Positions 35,640 to 45,013 are shown, counted from the stretch's first letter. The stretch is DNA of 64,000 bases from Williamsia sp. (GCA_015069695.1 JADCRZ010000022.1:1-64000); one strand, 5' to 3'. The notes: a model not told the origin generated them from the letters alone. Numbers and translations are program-made.

Positions 35640-36719
35640 ATGAACCTAGATGAACACTACATGCATCGCTGCATAGAGCTGGCCCGTTTGGGAGCTGGTT
35701 CTGTTGCCCCCAATCCCATGGTAGGATCTGTACTGGTATATGAAAATGCGGTTATAGGTGAAGGTTATCACCGCAGGTATGGACAGCCGCACGCAGAAGT
35801 AAACTGCCTGCAGGATGCAGAAGACCGCCATCAAAAGGGAATGACAAAGGGCGCCGCTTACCCGTTTAGACAAGTCCTTCAAAAAAGCACGTTGTATGTT
35901 TCGCTGGAGCCCTGCGCCCATTATGGCAAAACGCCTCCCTGCGCCGATCTGATTATCAGAAAAGAGATTCCCGCTGTGGTGGTTGGCTGCAGGGATCCTT
36001 TTCCGCAGGTAGATGGAAAGGGAATTGAAAAATTGGTAGCAGCAGGCGTGCAGGTAAAAACCGGCATACTGGAGCAAGCTTGCAAACAGCTCAACAAGCG
36101 GTTTTTTACCTTTCATCTTCTTCACCGCCCTTTTGTTGTACTGAAATGGGCCCAGACCGCCAACCGCAAAATAGCGGCCACAGGGGACGAAAGAACGCTT
36201 ATCAGCCATGAGCTGAGCAACCGGCTGGTGCATAAATGGCGCAGCGAAGAAGCGGCTATTATGATTGGTACCAATACAGCACTGGCAGACAATCCTTCCC
36301 TTACCACCCGCTTGTGGCCGGGTAAAAATCCGGTACGGCTGGTGCTTGATAAGCAGCTAAGACTGCCCGGAACACGCAGGCTTTTTACAGACGGAGGCAA
36401 AACAATTGTATTCAATTACCACAAACAGGGAGAAGAGGGAGCAGTGAGTTACCACCAGATTGCCCCGGGTGATCCAGTGGTTAAGCAAATCCTGGCTTCG
36501 GCCTACCACCTTGGTATTCAGAGTATACTGGTGGAAGGCGGGGCTGCCTTGCTCCAAAGCTGTTTAGACGAGCAAGCGTGGGATGAAGCAAGGATTATCA
36601 CCAACACAAAGATGCAGCTAGCTGCAGGCCTGGATGCACCCTTGCTGCCAGTTACAGAGATCCTGGATACGGAGCAACTGGGAGATGACCGCATTCTTAC
36701 CTGCCGGCGCATGGTGTAA
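35640..36719 (+). CDS. ribD: bifunctional riboflavin biosynthesis deaminase/reductase
   Basis: The 359-residue enzyme has an N-terminal deaminase with zinc ligands in HAEVNCL (about residue 49) and PCAHYGKTPPC (about 97-107), and a C-terminal reductase starting at RPFVVLKWAQT with VEGGAALLQS near the end. It carries out the second and third steps of riboflavin synthesis. No other rib genes are adjacent; it lies 27 bases after the anti-sigma gene and may share its message. Confidence 0.94.
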   Translation: MNLDEHYMHRCIELARLGAGSVAPNPMVGSVLVYENAVIGEGYHRRYGQPHAEVNCLQDAEDRHQKGMTKGAAYPFRQVLQKSTLYVSLEPCAHYGKTPPCADLIIRKEIPAVVVGCRDPFPQVDGKGIEKLVAAGVQVKTGILEQACKQLNKRFFTFHLLHRPFVVLKWAQTANRKIAATGDERTLISHELSNRLVHKWRSEEAAIMIGTNTALADNPSLTTRLWPGKNPVRLVLDKQLRLPGTRRLFTDGGKTIVFNYHKQGEEGAVSYHQIAPGDPVVKQILASAYHLGIQSILVEGGAALLQSCLDEQAWDEARIITNTKMQLAAGLDAPLLPVTEILDTEQLGDDRILTCRRMV

Positions 36720-36748
36720 GCGATGGAAAAAATAAAGTGGTTGAATTA

Positions 36749-36781
36749 AAGAAGGCTATCTGCGAACGAGATAGCCTTCTT
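36749..36781. terminator. terminator between ribD and the histone-like gene
   Basis: A 13-bp perfect stem with a 7-base loop. It has no T run on the ribD side (TTCATG follows) but TTTAATT on the other, so it serves the minus-strand gene best. Confidence 0.7.
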
Positions 36782-36818
36782 CATGGGAATATAGTTGGTG
36801 ATCAATCTGCGCGATGGA

Positions 36819-37238
36819 TCATTGAGACTCCTGGGGAGTTTCATCTCTTGTTTCTGTATCCTCATTGCTCATACCTGGTTCGGAAACCGCAGTTATGCCG
36901 TCTGTAGAAGAGGTGGGTTCTTCAACGGGTGCTGCTGATTTTCTGGGTGCAGCCTTCTTAGCAGCTTTTCTAGGGGCTGCTTTTTTTGCGGCTGCTTTTT
37001 TAGGAGCTGCTTTTTTTGCTGTTGCTGCTTTCTTGGGTGCTGCCGCTTTTTTCGGAGCTGCTTTTTTGGGTGCTGCTTTCTTCGGAGCTGCCTTCTTTGC
37101 TGCCGCTTTTTTAGGGGCTGCTTTTTTTGCTGCTGCCTTTTTGGGAGCTGCTTTTTTCGGTGCTGCCTTCTTAGCGACTTTTTTAGGCGCAGCCTTTTTT
37201 GCTGCCGCTTTCTTAGGCGCTGCTTTTTTAGTAGCCAT
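36819..37238 (-). CDS. histone H1-like lysine/alanine-rich protein
   Basis: The 139-residue protein has a long central part (about 3-100) made of KKAAP and KKAAA five-residue units, like the C-terminal tail of histone H1 and bacterial HctB/AlgP-type proteins. It ends in an acidic tail of about 35 residues (from EEPTSS). It should bind DNA without sequence preference and may help compact the nucleoid. The acidic end is less usual and could modulate binding. It lies between ribD and fusA on the opposite strand. The same DNA is open on the plus strand as an alanine-rich frame; that frame is not considered real. Confidence 0.85.
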   Translation of the reverse strand: MATKKAAPKKAAAKKAAPKKVAKKAAPKKAAPKKAAAKKAAPKKAAAKKAAPKKAAPKKAAPKKAAAPKKAATAKKAAPKKAAAKKAAPRKAAKKAAPRKSAAPVEEPTSSTDGITAVSEPGMSNEDTETRDETPQESQ

Positions 37239-37429
37239 TTTGTTTCGAATTTTAAGGTTAGAAATGTTAATTAAATTTACGCAAGCAAAACATATTCACA
37301 AATTATTTTGTAAAAAAGGGGTATAAAATAAACCCAAATAGTAGGTACTCCGACAATTTAATAAAGTAGAACACCGTTTGTTATAAAAATGTTAGGAATG
37401 CGGGCAGACAGCTGTTGCCCGAGAAGGTC

Positions 37430-37460
37430 TTTGTTTTCCTGTTAAAATTTTGTACTTTTG
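37430..37460 (+). promoter_or_regulatory. fusA promoter
   Basis: TTTG (37430-37433), 19 bases, TACTTTTG (37453-37460): a full match to the Bacteroidota consensus with ideal spacing. Confidence 0.75.
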
Positions 37461-37520
37461 CACTCCAAAATTTTCCGTCATCTCCTAAATGGGTGATGAA
37501 AGAAGACCAGGAGCCGGAAC

Positions 37521-37545
37521 AACCGGAAAAAATGATCCGGTTTTT
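37521..37545 (+). promoter_or_regulatory. possible attenuator hairpin in the fusA leader
   Basis: AACCGG (37521-37526) can pair with CCGGTT (37537-37542) around a 10-base loop, followed by T and ATC. The stem is short, so a role as an attenuator is only a suggestion. Confidence 0.3.
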
Positions 37546-37602
37546 ATCTGTAGCCTTCCCTAAACAAAGAACGTATTCACAATCACAACAAATATAAAAG
37601 TC

Positions 37603-39744
37603 ATGGCAGACCTTAGATTTCAGAGAAACTTCGGAATTGCTGCCCACATTGATGCGGGCAAAACAACTACAACAGAGCGCATCCTGTATTACACAGGTGT
37701 GAATCATAAGATCGGTGAAGTACACGATGGTGCTGCTACGATGGACTGGATGGCCCAGGAGCAGGAAAGAGGCATCACCATTACCTCAGCCGCTACGACC
37801 TGTTTCTGGAATTTTCCAACTACACAGGGACAGAAGAATGCTGATACCAAACAATATAAATTCAATATCATCGACACGCCTGGTCACGTGGACTTTACCG
37901 TTGAGGTAGAACGTTCACTGCGGGTGTTGGATGGCTTGCTGGCCCTTTTCTGTGCTGTATCGGGTGTTGAACCCCAGTCAGAAACCGTATGGCGCCAGGC
38001 CAACCGTTACAAGGTTCCCAGAATCGGTTTTGTAAACAAGATGGACCGTTCCGGTGCCGACTTCCTGAACGTGGTAAAACAGGTAAAGGAAATGCTGGGT
38101 GCTAAAGCCGTTCCCCTGCAATTGCCGATCGGTGCTGAAGACAACTTCAAAGGCGTGGTTGACCTGATCACGATGAAAGGTATTATCTGGGAAGATGCTA
38201 CAAAAGGCATGACTTACAAAGAAGTAGGTATTCCTGATGATATGAAGGCAGAAGTAGACGAATGGAGACAAAACCTGATAGAAGCAGTCGCAGAATATGA
38301 TGACAAGCTGCTGGAAAAGTTTTTTGACGATCCTTCTACTATTACAGAAGATGAAGTACACGAAGCTATCCGCAAAGCTACCATCGACCTGAGCATCATT
38401 CCGATGATGTGCGGTTCTTCTTTCAAAAACAAAGGCGTACAAACAGCCCTCGATGCGATCGTGCGTTACCTGCCCGGTCCGCTGGATATCGAAGCCGTGA
38501 AAGGAACCAATCCTGACACAGGTGAAGAGCTTACCCGCAAACCGGATGCAAAAGAACCGTTTGCTGCGCTGGCGTTCAAGATCATGACAGATCCGTTCGT
38601 AGGCCGCCTGGCGTTCTTCCGGGCATACTCCGGACACCTGGATTCAGGTTCTTATGTGCTGAATACCCGTACCGGTAAAAACGAGCGTATATCCCGTATC
38701 ATGCAGATGCATGCCAACAAACAAAACCCGGTCGATTTCATCGAAGCCGGTGATATTGGTGCAGCTGTTGGTTTTAAAGACATTAAAACCGGTGATACCC
38801 TGTGCAACGAAGACCATCCGATCGTGTTGGAATCGATGAACTTCCCGGAGCCGGTGATCTCTATTGCCGTAGAGCCGAAAACACAGGCCGACGTGGACAA
38901 GATGGGTATGGCGATCGCCAAACTGGTGGAAGAAGATCCTACGCTGCGCGTAAAAACAGACGAAGAAACCGGACAGACGATTTTAAGCGGAATGGGTGAG
39001 CTCCACCTGGAAATCATTGTTGACCGCATGAAAAGGGAGTTTAAAGTAGAAATCAACCAGGGCGCTCCGATGGTTGCTTATAAAGAAGCATTCCAACTGA
39101 CCGTTGAGCACCGGGAAGTCCTGAAAAAGCAAACCGGTGGCCGTGGTAAATTTGCTGACATCCAGTTTGCGCTCGGACCTGCTGATGAAGAGTTCCTGAA
39201 AGAAGGAAAGGGTAGCTATCAGTTTGTGAACGATTTGTTTGGTGGATCAATTCCCCGCGAATTCGTTCCTGCTATCCAGAAAGGTTTTGAGCAGTCAATG
39301 ACTACAGGCGTACTGGCCAATTACCCGGTCGACAATCTGAAAGTCCGTGTATTTGACGGAAGCTTCCACGCGGTGGATTCTGACTCTATGTCGTTTGAAC
39401 TGTGTGCAAAGCAAGGCTTCCGCGAAGCTGCCCGCAAAGCAAAACCCGTTCTGCTCGAGCCGATCATGAAAATAGAAGTGATCACGCCTGATCAGTACAT
39501 GGGTGATGTAACAGGTGACCTCAACCGCCGCCGCGGTATGCTGGAAGGAATGGACAGCAAAGCAGGTGCACAGGTGATCAAAGCCAAAGTGCCGCTGAGC
39601 GAAATGTTTGGTTATGTAACCCAGCTGCGCTCCCTGTCATCCGGCCGTGCAACTTCTACCATGGAGTTCAGTCATTATTCTCCTGCACCCAATAACATTG
39701 CAGAAGAAGTGATTGCCAAGGTAAAAGGAAAAGTGAACGCATAA
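37603..39744 (+). CDS. fusA: elongation factor G
   Basis: The 713-residue GTPase drives translocation of the ribosome. Domain I has G1 [15 protein letters not shown] (about 14-28), G2 with [12 protein letters not shown]3 DTPGHVDF and G4 NKMD, followed by domains II-V in normal order. The terminal [19 protein letters not shown] is typical of bacterial EF-G. In many bacteria fusA lies in one operon with rpsL, rpsG and the S10 genes. Here it stands alone, with its own promoter and terminator, next to unrelated genes. Confidence 0.97.
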   Translation: MADLRFQRNFGIAAHIDAGKTTTTERILYYTGVNHKIGEVHDGAATMDWMAQEQERGITITSAATTCFWNFPTTQGQKNADTKQYKFNIIDTPGHVDFTVEVERSLRVLDGLLALFCAVSGVEPQSETVWRQANRYKVPRIGFVNKMDRSGADFLNVVKQVKEMLGAKAVPLQLPIGAEDNFKGVVDLITMKGIIWEDATKGMTYKEVGIPDDMKAEVDEWRQNLIEAVAEYDDKLLEKFFDDPSTITEDEVHEAIRKATIDLSIIPMMCGSSFKNKGVQTALDAIVRYLPGPLDIEAVKGTNPDTGEELTRKPDAKEPFAALAFKIMTDPFVGRLAFFRAYSGHLDSGSYVLNTRTGKNERISRIMQMHANKQNPVDFIEAGDIGAAVGFKDIKTGDTLCNEDHPIVLESMNFPEPVISIAVEPKTQADVDKMGMAIAKLVEEDPTLRVKTDEETGQTILSGMGELHLEIIVDRMKREFKVEINQGAPMVAYKEAFQLTVEHREVLKKQTGGRGKFADIQFALGPADEEFLKEGKGSYQFVNDLFGGSIPREFVPAIQKGFEQSMTTGVLANYPVDNLKVRVFDGSFHAVDSDSMSFELCAKQGFREAARKAKPVLLEPIMKIEVITPDQYMGDVTGDLNRRRGMLEGMDSKAGAQVIKAKVPLSEMFGYVTQLRSLSSGRATSTMEFSHYSPAPNNIAEEVIAKVKGKVNA

Positions 39745-39763
39745 AAGCAATCTCTCATAAAGT

Positions 39764-39793
39764 AAAAACCCGCTCAACCGAGCGGGTTTTTTT
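39764..39793 (+). terminator. fusA terminator
   Basis: A GC-rich 11-bp stem (AAAACCCGCTC with GAGCGGGTTTT), a 4-base loop and T7, 20 bases after the stop codon. Confidence 0.93.
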
Positions 39794-39903
39794 GTATTCC
39801 CTAAGAAGAAACTATTAATTTTATACATTGGTCAAATAAGTTGTTCAACAGGCAACCTTTTTATACTTTCTTGCGAATATCTCGATAACACAAAGCGTCC
39901 ATC

Positions 39904-40488
39904 TTGCTAACCAGTCAAGAAATAGAACTTATTATCACTGACTGTATCAACAACCATAGAGAAGGTCAGAAAAAATTTTATACTTATTTCTACAGCTATG
40001 CGATGGCTGTATGCATGCGTTATACGCATACTGAAGATGATGCTATGGAAATTGTAAATGATGGTTTTTTAAAAGTATTCCGGGAACTGGCTCAATTCAA
40101 GCCCCGGTATGAGGATGTGGAAGCCTCCCTCAAAGGATGGATAAAGAGGATCATGGTAAACACTGCCATTGATCATTTTAGAAAAAATCACCGGTTTCAG
40201 CTAAACGTTTCAATTGATGAGAACAAGTTTCATTGGGCAGATGAGGCCGAAACCACACTTGATAAAATGTCGTACGAGGAAATCATCAAACTGGTGCAGC
40301 TGCTTTCACCGGTTTACCGTACGGTATTCAATTTGTACGTGATAGATGGGTTTAAACATGAGGAAATCGCAAAAAAGCTGAATATCTCTGTAGGAACCTC
40401 GAAATCGAATCTGGCCAAAGCAAAAGGAAACATTCAAAAAATGATTTTACAAAGACAGCAGAGTTTGTATGGACAAACGGCAATCTGA
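39904..40488 (+). CDS. ECF-type sigma factor overlapping a barrel-protein gene
   Basis: The 194-residue protein has region 2 (YSYAMAVCMRYTHTEDDAMEIVNDGFLKVFREL) and region 4 (LSPVYRTVFNLYVIDGFKHEEIAKKLNISVGTSKSNLAKAKGN) of ECF sigma factors. The start is TTG at 39904; no ATG lies upstream of region 2, and the TTG gives a full-length N-terminus. The last 20 bases overlap the next gene, which has a membrane span and a beta-barrel-like end and is likely its regulator. Confidence 0.87.
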   Translation: MLTSQEIELIITDCINNHREGQKKFYTYFYSYAMAVCMRYTHTEDDAMEIVNDGFLKVFRELAQFKPRYEDVEASLKGWIKRIMVNTAIDHFRKNHRFQLNVSIDENKFHWADEAETTLDKMSYEEIIKLVQLLSPVYRTVFNLYVIDGFKHEEIAKKLNISVGTSKSNLAKAKGNIQKMILQRQQSLYGQTAI

Positions 40489-41848
40489 ACATATTGAAGA
40501 TCGTTTCCGGCAGGCTGCCGATCATTTGGTTCCGCCCTTTAATGATGAGGCGTGGAACAAAATGGAGCTGCTGCTTGATAAGGACCAGAAAAAAAGAAGG
40601 CCTTTTATCTGGTGGTGGATGTTTGCGCTCCTGCTTCTTGCAGGTGGTACTGCAGGGATTTACTATTACAGAGGTAGTGATGCACAGGAAGGAAAGGATA
40701 TGCTCAGCCAAAAGCCTGTCCTTGTACAAAGTAACAGCAATGCAAAAACGGAACCCAGTGTAGAGGGGGCGTCCGGTAAACAAGAACAAGCGATAACCGA
40801 GGCTCCGATAGAGCAGCCGGAAAGAAAAAAGGTAGATGCTGTGCCGGAAAGCGATAGAAGAAATCCTGCTCCTGCAAGCAATAAGCCGCTTGGGCAAAAT
40901 AGCTCTTCCGGTTATACCAAAAAGGTTGGGGATGTAAGAGCTGTTGCCGGAAAGAACCTTCTAAAGAAAACAAGTGTTCCTCAAAAATTGTCTAGGAAAG
41001 AACTGGGTGAAGGAGCGGAAGAAACATGGGATGAACTAAAAGAAACTACACAGCAAAACAGCGAAGATGCAACAAACGTAAAGGCTGCGGACATACAGTT
41101 TGCCTACCAGCATCCTGAATTTCTGATCCGGGTAGAGATGCCTGGTTCCTGGCTGAATCCTCCGCACGATAGACTGGCTTTCAAGGATAGTTTGCAAATG
41201 GCCATCAAAACGGCAACTAAGAAGGCAAATAAGCAAGGACCTGCGGTGGCCAAGTGGTACTTTCTTGCAGCAGGAGGCGTGGACGCTGCCAACCTGCACA
41301 AGTTCGACACGAGCCACAGAAGGTTTGTGTTTGGAGCAGATATAGGTTATCACCTTAATTCTATCTTCAGTGTGCAGGCAGGTTTTCATGCAGGAAGAGC
41401 GTTGTATGTTGCGGGGCCGGCAGATTATAAAGCAAAACCTGGTACCTATTGGAGCGATCCCACCGTAAAGATCAGGAGTGTGGAAGCAAACTGCTTCATT
41501 TTTGATCTTCCCTTATTGATCCGTGCCGATGTGCTGCACAACAGGAACCGCGCGCTGTATGCAACAACTGGGTTCTCTTCGTCGATTACGAATAGGGAAG
41601 TTTACAATTATCACTATAACAACAGCATGGGATACAGAATGTGGAAAGCAACGTACAGGGGAAATGTTGACTGGTTTTCCTATGCTGATTTCAGCATCGG
41701 CTTTGAACAAAAGATTTTCAAAACGTTCTACCTCCAGTTAGAACCATATGCGAAGCTACCCATATCCGGTATCGGAGAAGGAAAAGTAAAATTGTATTCG
41801 CTGGGTGTACAACTCGGATTAAAATATCAGCCGTTGAAACAGAAGTGA
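40469..41848 (+). CDS. membrane-anchored protein with C-terminal outer-membrane barrel-like domain
   Basis: A 459-residue protein. Residues 1-45 are charged and likely cytoplasmic, with PPFNDEAWNKMELLLDK, the short motif seen at the start of many Bacteroidota anti-sigma-like proteins. One membrane span follows (about 46-67), then a long low-complexity region (about 70-220). The C-terminal part (about 255-459) has amphipathic strands and aromatic residues as in PorT/OmpA-like outer-membrane barrels (FVFGADIGYHLNSIFSVQAGF, GLKYQPL). Its start overlaps the sigma factor gene. A protein linking inner membrane to outer membrane would fit, but the barrel-like part might instead stay in the periplasm. 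Confidence 0.65.
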   Translation: MDKRQSEHIEDRFRQAADHLVPPFNDEAWNKMELLLDKDQKKRRPFIWWWMFALLLLAGGTAGIYYYRGSDAQEGKDMLSQKPVLVQSNSNAKTEPSVEGASGKQEQAITEAPIEQPERKKVDAVPESDRRNPAPASNKPLGQNSSSGYTKKVGDVRAVAGKNLLKKTSVPQKLSRKELGEGAEETWDELKETTQQNSEDATNVKAADIQFAYQHPEFLIRVEMPGSWLNPPHDRLAFKDSLQMAIKTATKKANKQGPAVAKWYFLAAGGVDAANLHKFDTSHRRFVFGADIGYHLNSIFSVQAGFHAGRALYVAGPADYKAKPGTYWSDPTVKIRSVEANCFIFDLPLLIRADVLHNRNRALYATTGFSSSITNREVYNYHYNNSMGYRMWKATYRGNVDWFSYADFSIGFEQKIFKTFYLQLEPYAKLPISGIGEGKVKLYSLGVQLGLKYQPLKQK

Positions 41849-41882
41849 TTCGGCGGAAACTCGGTTCACTAGGCTTTGTGTT

Positions 41883-41917
41883 AAAGGGCGCGCCATTTGT
41901 GGCAGCCCTTTTTTTTA
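41883..41917 (+). terminator. terminator after the sigma/barrel pair
   Basis: AAAGGGC pairs with GCCCTTT around a structured loop, followed by a T8 run. It begins 35 bases past the stop codon. Confidence 0.75.
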
Positions 41918-42046
41918 TATTTCTTCCCAACTTTGTTTGCCATATAAATAGTTTTTCCGAATGGAGAAAAGGGGAAAACTTCCTGTCAACTGCAAGCATT
42001 TTCAGGCAACCATTCATGATAAATACCCGATACAATATTTAAATAT

Positions 42047-42424
42047 ATGTTCATGATAAAAAGACGAATTACCTCAGTCGTTTGTTTGGCATTGTTACTG
42101 AATTTTATTTCGTGCAGCAAGACCGATTCAACACCTGATACACAAACACCGCCGCCTGTAAACAAATGCACAGGTTCCGCAGGAACCCTGTTTACCGCTG
42201 TTAAAACCCTGATCCAGCAAAGATGCGTCAGCTGTCACAACAACACCATCTCCAACGGTGGAATGAACTTTACTGTAGACTGCAACATCATCACCAACCA
42301 GGCCCTCATTAAATCAGTTGCTGTTGATCAAAACATCATGCCTCCCGTTGGTGGCCCTTTGTCGCAAACTGATAAGAATAAAATCACTGCCTGGATCACC
42401 GCAGGCGGTGCTATCACCAATTAA
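42047..42424 (+). CDS. c-type cytochrome lipoprotein
   Basis: A 125-residue protein with a lipobox ending in ISCSK (Cys at about residue 23) and one heme-binding motif CVSCH (about 60-64). The likely axial Met lies in NIMPPVGGPLS. It is a small mono-heme electron carrier held in the periplasm by a lipid anchor. An ATG two codons later (42053) is equally possible. It leads a four-gene cluster with an OB-fold, a YceI and a DUF5777 gene. Confidence 0.85.
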   Translation: MFMIKRRITSVVCLALLLNFISCSKTDSTPDTQTPPPVNKCTGSAGTLFTAVKTLIQQRCVSCHNNTISNGGMNFTVDCNIITNQALIKSVAVDQNIMPPVGGPLSQTDKNKITAWITAGGAITN

Positions 42425-42441
42425 ATACCAAATCTCTTTTT

Positions 42442-42867
42442 ATGAAAGCAATACGCAGATACTGGTGGGTTTTGCTGCTGGTTATTATAGGCATATTTGC
42501 TTATGCCTATCGCGAGTACAACCGCAAGCCGGCTGACCTGAACGATGTACAAGCCGAAGCAAGCGTACAGGCTTCCGCGTTAGTAGCGCTTTACGAGAAA
42601 GATGAGGAAAAAGCCAACAAACTTTACCTGGGTAAAGCCATTGATGTAAGCGGTACGATAGCAGAAATCAACAACCAAAAGGATACATCGGTAAACGTGC
42701 TGTTGGGCGGAAAGGACGATATGCACCGCGTTAGTTGCCTGCTCAATCCCAACCAGCTGGATGAAATAAAAAAGGTAAAGGCCGGCGACCCCATTTCCCT
42801 GCGCGGAATATGCACCGGTTACTTAATGGATGTTGAGCTTAACAGATGTGTAATTGTTAAACAGTAA
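42442..42867 (+). CDS. OB-fold (tRNA_anti-like) membrane-anchored protein
   Basis: A 141-residue protein with an N-terminal membrane anchor (about 7-24). The OB-fold body (KAIDVSGTIAEINNQKDTSVNVLL, GDPISLRGICTGYLMDVELNRC) matches the tRNA_anti-like family of Bacteroidota. Such proteins are exported, so a tRNA role is unlikely; the fold probably binds another partner. It lies 17 bases after the cytochrome gene. Confidence 0.78.
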   Translation: MKAIRRYWWVLLLVIIGIFAYAYREYNRKPADLNDVQAEASVQASALVALYEKDEEKANKLYLGKAIDVSGTIAEINNQKDTSVNVLLGGKDDMHRVSCLLNPNQLDEIKKVKAGDPISLRGICTGYLMDVELNRCVIVKQ

Positions 42868-42878
42868 AAACAAGCGTT

Positions 42879-43442
42879 ATGAAAAGGACAAAGATAATTT
42901 GGGTACTCGTTTGTATCCTGAGCGTGCAAAGCGTGGCTGCACAGAAATATTTTACGAAGTCGGGTAATATAACCTTCTACTCTAAAGCACCGCTTGAAAA
43001 TATCGAAGCGCGCAACACAAAGGGAGTGAGTGTATTTGACCAGGCTTCCGGACGGATCGAGTTTTCCGTGCTGCTGAAAGGCTTTGAATTTGAAAAAGCA
43101 AAAATGCAGGAGCACTTCAATGAAAACTATGTGGAAAGCGACAAGTATCCCAAAGCCGTCTTTACCGGAAACATAAAAGACGGAACTAATCTAAAGCTGG
43201 ATAAAGATGGAAATTATACAGTCGAGGTAAACGGCACCCTCACCATGCACGGCGTTACAAAGCCGCAAAATGCACAAGCAACATTCACCGTAAAAGGTGG
43301 CACCATCAGTGCCGTATCAGAGTTTACGGTTCTGCTGGCGGATTATAACATTCAAATACCTTCCCTGGTGGCTGATAAGGTCAGCAAGAACGTGCGGGTC
43401 GTGATCAATGTACCTGCTTATCAACCCATGTCCGGGAGCTAA
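42879..43442 (+). CDS. YceI family periplasmic protein
   Basis: A 187-residue exported protein with a signal peptide (to about residue 21). The lipocalin-like YceI domain is shown by GNITFYSKAPLENIEARN, GFEFEKAKMQEHFNENYVES, KYPKAVFTG and GTLTMHGVTKPQ. Relatives bind polyprenoid or other hydrophobic molecules. It is followed after 36 bases by a DUF5777 gene and preceded by the OB-fold gene (11 bases). Confidence 0.9.
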   Translation: MKRTKIIWVLVCILSVQSVAAQKYFTKSGNITFYSKAPLENIEARNTKGVSVFDQASGRIEFSVLLKGFEFEKAKMQEHFNENYVESDKYPKAVFTGNIKDGTNLKLDKDGNYTVEVNGTLTMHGVTKPQNAQATFTVKGGTISAVSEFTVLLADYNIQIPSLVADKVSKNVRVVINVPAYQPMSGS

Positions 43443-43478
43443 CCTATGCAATACCATTTCCATCTAAACAAACAATTC

Positions 43479-44435
43479 ATGAAAAAATTTCTGGCAACTG
43501 GAGCCATCCTGCTTTTAATATTACCAGCCATTGCGCAAGACCTGTTGAAAGGACTCGAAGACAGCGTACCTGCCCGGGAGAAAGTAGCGTACGCATTCAA
43601 ATCGACCCGCGTTATCAATGCCCACTCAATTGAAATGCTGGCAAAAGGCAATCTTGATTTCAGGATCCTTCACCGGTTTAGCCGGGTAAACACAGGCGTA
43701 GACCAGTGGTTTGGGCTTGATGGAGCTTCCATGCGTATGTCGTTTGATTATGGCCTGAGCAATGACGCAATGGTTGGCATCGGGCGCAGCACATACCGCA
43801 AGGAAATTGATGGCTTTGTAAAAGCCCGGTTTTTACAGCAAACAACAGGGGGCGTTCATGCTATCCCATTTTCTTTGGTGATCGCAGCTGGTTCTACTAT
43901 CTGGACGGGAGCATCACCTACCTCTGTAAAGCCCAGCACTTCCGACCGCACGTCTTATTACCTGCAGCTGTTGATCGGCCGCAAGTTCAGTGACCGGTTC
44001 TCTTTCCAGCTAAGTCCGATGTACCTGCGCAGAAACATGGTTGACCGCCCCACAGAAGATTTTTCCCTGTTCGCCCTGGGAGGAGGTGCCCGGTTCAAGG
44101 TCAGCAACAGGATCGCATTTACCGCCGACTATCACCATGCCCTGAGCGGAATACCTTCCGCCAATACAGATCCCCTGTCGGTTGGGGTTGATATTGAGAC
44201 GGGCGGACATGTGTTCCAGCTTCATTTTACCAATGCCGTGGGGATGAACGAAAGGGCTTATATAACAGAAACGACAGACAAGTTTTTCAAGGGAGATGTG
44301 CGCTTTGGCTTTAACCTGTCGAGGATGTTCAATGTGGGAGGCAAAAAGGGCAAAGGCTGGAACGACAAAGAAAAGGGCGCCCAATCTGGCAGGAACAAGA
44401 CCGATTCAGGTAAAAAAGAAAAGCTGGCCAACTAA
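43479..44435 (+). CDS. DUF5777 outer-membrane barrel-like protein
   Basis: A 318-residue protein (ATG at 43479, with a signal peptide to about residue 20). The sequence starts DLLKGLEDS and has VINAHSIEMLAKGNLDFRILHRF, typical of the DUF5777 family, and then alternating strands as in an outer-membrane barrel. A basic tail rich in Lys and Gly ends the protein. Family function is unknown; it recurs beside YceI and cytochrome genes. The ATG 11 codons earlier would put a polar lead before the signal. Confidence 0.78.
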   Translation: MKKFLATGAILLLILPAIAQDLLKGLEDSVPAREKVAYAFKSTRVINAHSIEMLAKGNLDFRILHRFSRVNTGVDQWFGLDGASMRMSFDYGLSNDAMVGIGRSTYRKEIDGFVKARFLQQTTGGVHAIPFSLVIAAGSTIWTGASPTSVKPSTSDRTSYYLQLLIGRKFSDRFSFQLSPMYLRRNMVDRPTEDFSLFALGGGARFKVSNRIAFTADYHHALSGIPSANTDPLSVGVDIETGGHVFQLHFTNAVGMNERAYITETTDKFFKGDVRFGFNLSRMFNVGGKKGKGWNDKEKGAQSGRNKTDSGKKEKLAN

Positions 44436-44536
44436 CCCTTCTATTCTTTGCCAATGATTCGTTAACAGAAAGGCGGAAGGGGCGGGGGAGTTAAACTTTT
44501 TTTATCTGCCCTGTTCACAGGGAAAATTTAAGTGAT

Positions 44537-44851
44537 ATGAAAAGAGTATACAACAGATTCACAGGAATCTTGGCTATTGTGCTGTTTTCTTCCCTTGTTT
44601 CATCCTGTGCCCCTTCTTATGTTGCTATGAGACCAGTTCCGCCTTCTTACGCCCGTCCCGTGCAGCCGGGGCCCGGTTATATCTGGGTAAATGACAACTG
44701 GGTCAGGCGGGGTGGCCAGTACGTATTCGTGCCTGGCTATTGGTCTGCGCCGCGCAGGAATAGGGTGTGGACAGAGGGAAACTGGCAGTCAAGAGGTGGC
44801 CGCTACCATTGGACACCCGGAAGATGGAGATCTTCAGGCCGCAGATATTAA
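44537..44851 (+). CDS. YXWGXW-repeat-type lipoprotein
   Basis: A 104-residue lipoprotein with a lipobox ending VSSCAPSY. The rest consists of about four short aromatic repeats (GYIWVNDNWV, YVFVPGYW, RVWTEGNW, YHWTPGRW), like the YXWGXW repeat family. Function is unknown. It is a single gene between the DUF5777 cluster and rpsJ, followed by a strong terminator. Confidence 0.8.
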   Translation: MKRVYNRFTGILAIVLFSSLVSSCAPSYVAMRPVPPSYARPVQPGPGYIWVNDNWVRRGGQYVFVPGYWSAPRRNRVWTEGNWQSRGGRYHWTPGRWRSSGRRY

Positions 44852-44888
44852 TTGTCAAGCGTACCAACAATACCGTACTCTCCCGTTC

Positions 44889-44921
44889 AAAGCCCGTCCC
44901 GCCAAAAGACGGGCTTTTTTT
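44889..44921 (+). terminator. terminator before rpsJ
   Basis: A 10-bp stem (44889-44898 with 44908-44917), a 9-base loop and a T7 run. It insulates the S10 operon from upstream genes. Confidence 0.88.
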
Positions 44922-45013
44922 ATGCTTACAGGAGAATGAAGACCCTGTCTGGCCTGATAAATTAAAAAATGAGCTATTTAACGGAAAACAGGCCGAAAAA
45001 AACCAATAAAATC

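Larger units (their letters stand above)
37239..37602. other. region between the histone-like gene and fusA
   Basis: This 364-base stretch holds the fusA promoter and a leader of about 140 bases. No gene is supported. A weak hairpin followed by T5 lies in the leader. Confidence 0.6.

Noticed and set aside
36865-37326. Alanine- and phenylalanine-rich frame of 153 codons on the plus strand
   Set aside because: It is the mirror of the KKAAP repeats of the histone-like gene; repeat DNA stays open in several frames.
37415-37597. 60-codon frame in the fusA leader as a leader peptide
   Set aside because: It would start before the predicted transcription start and has no supporting features.
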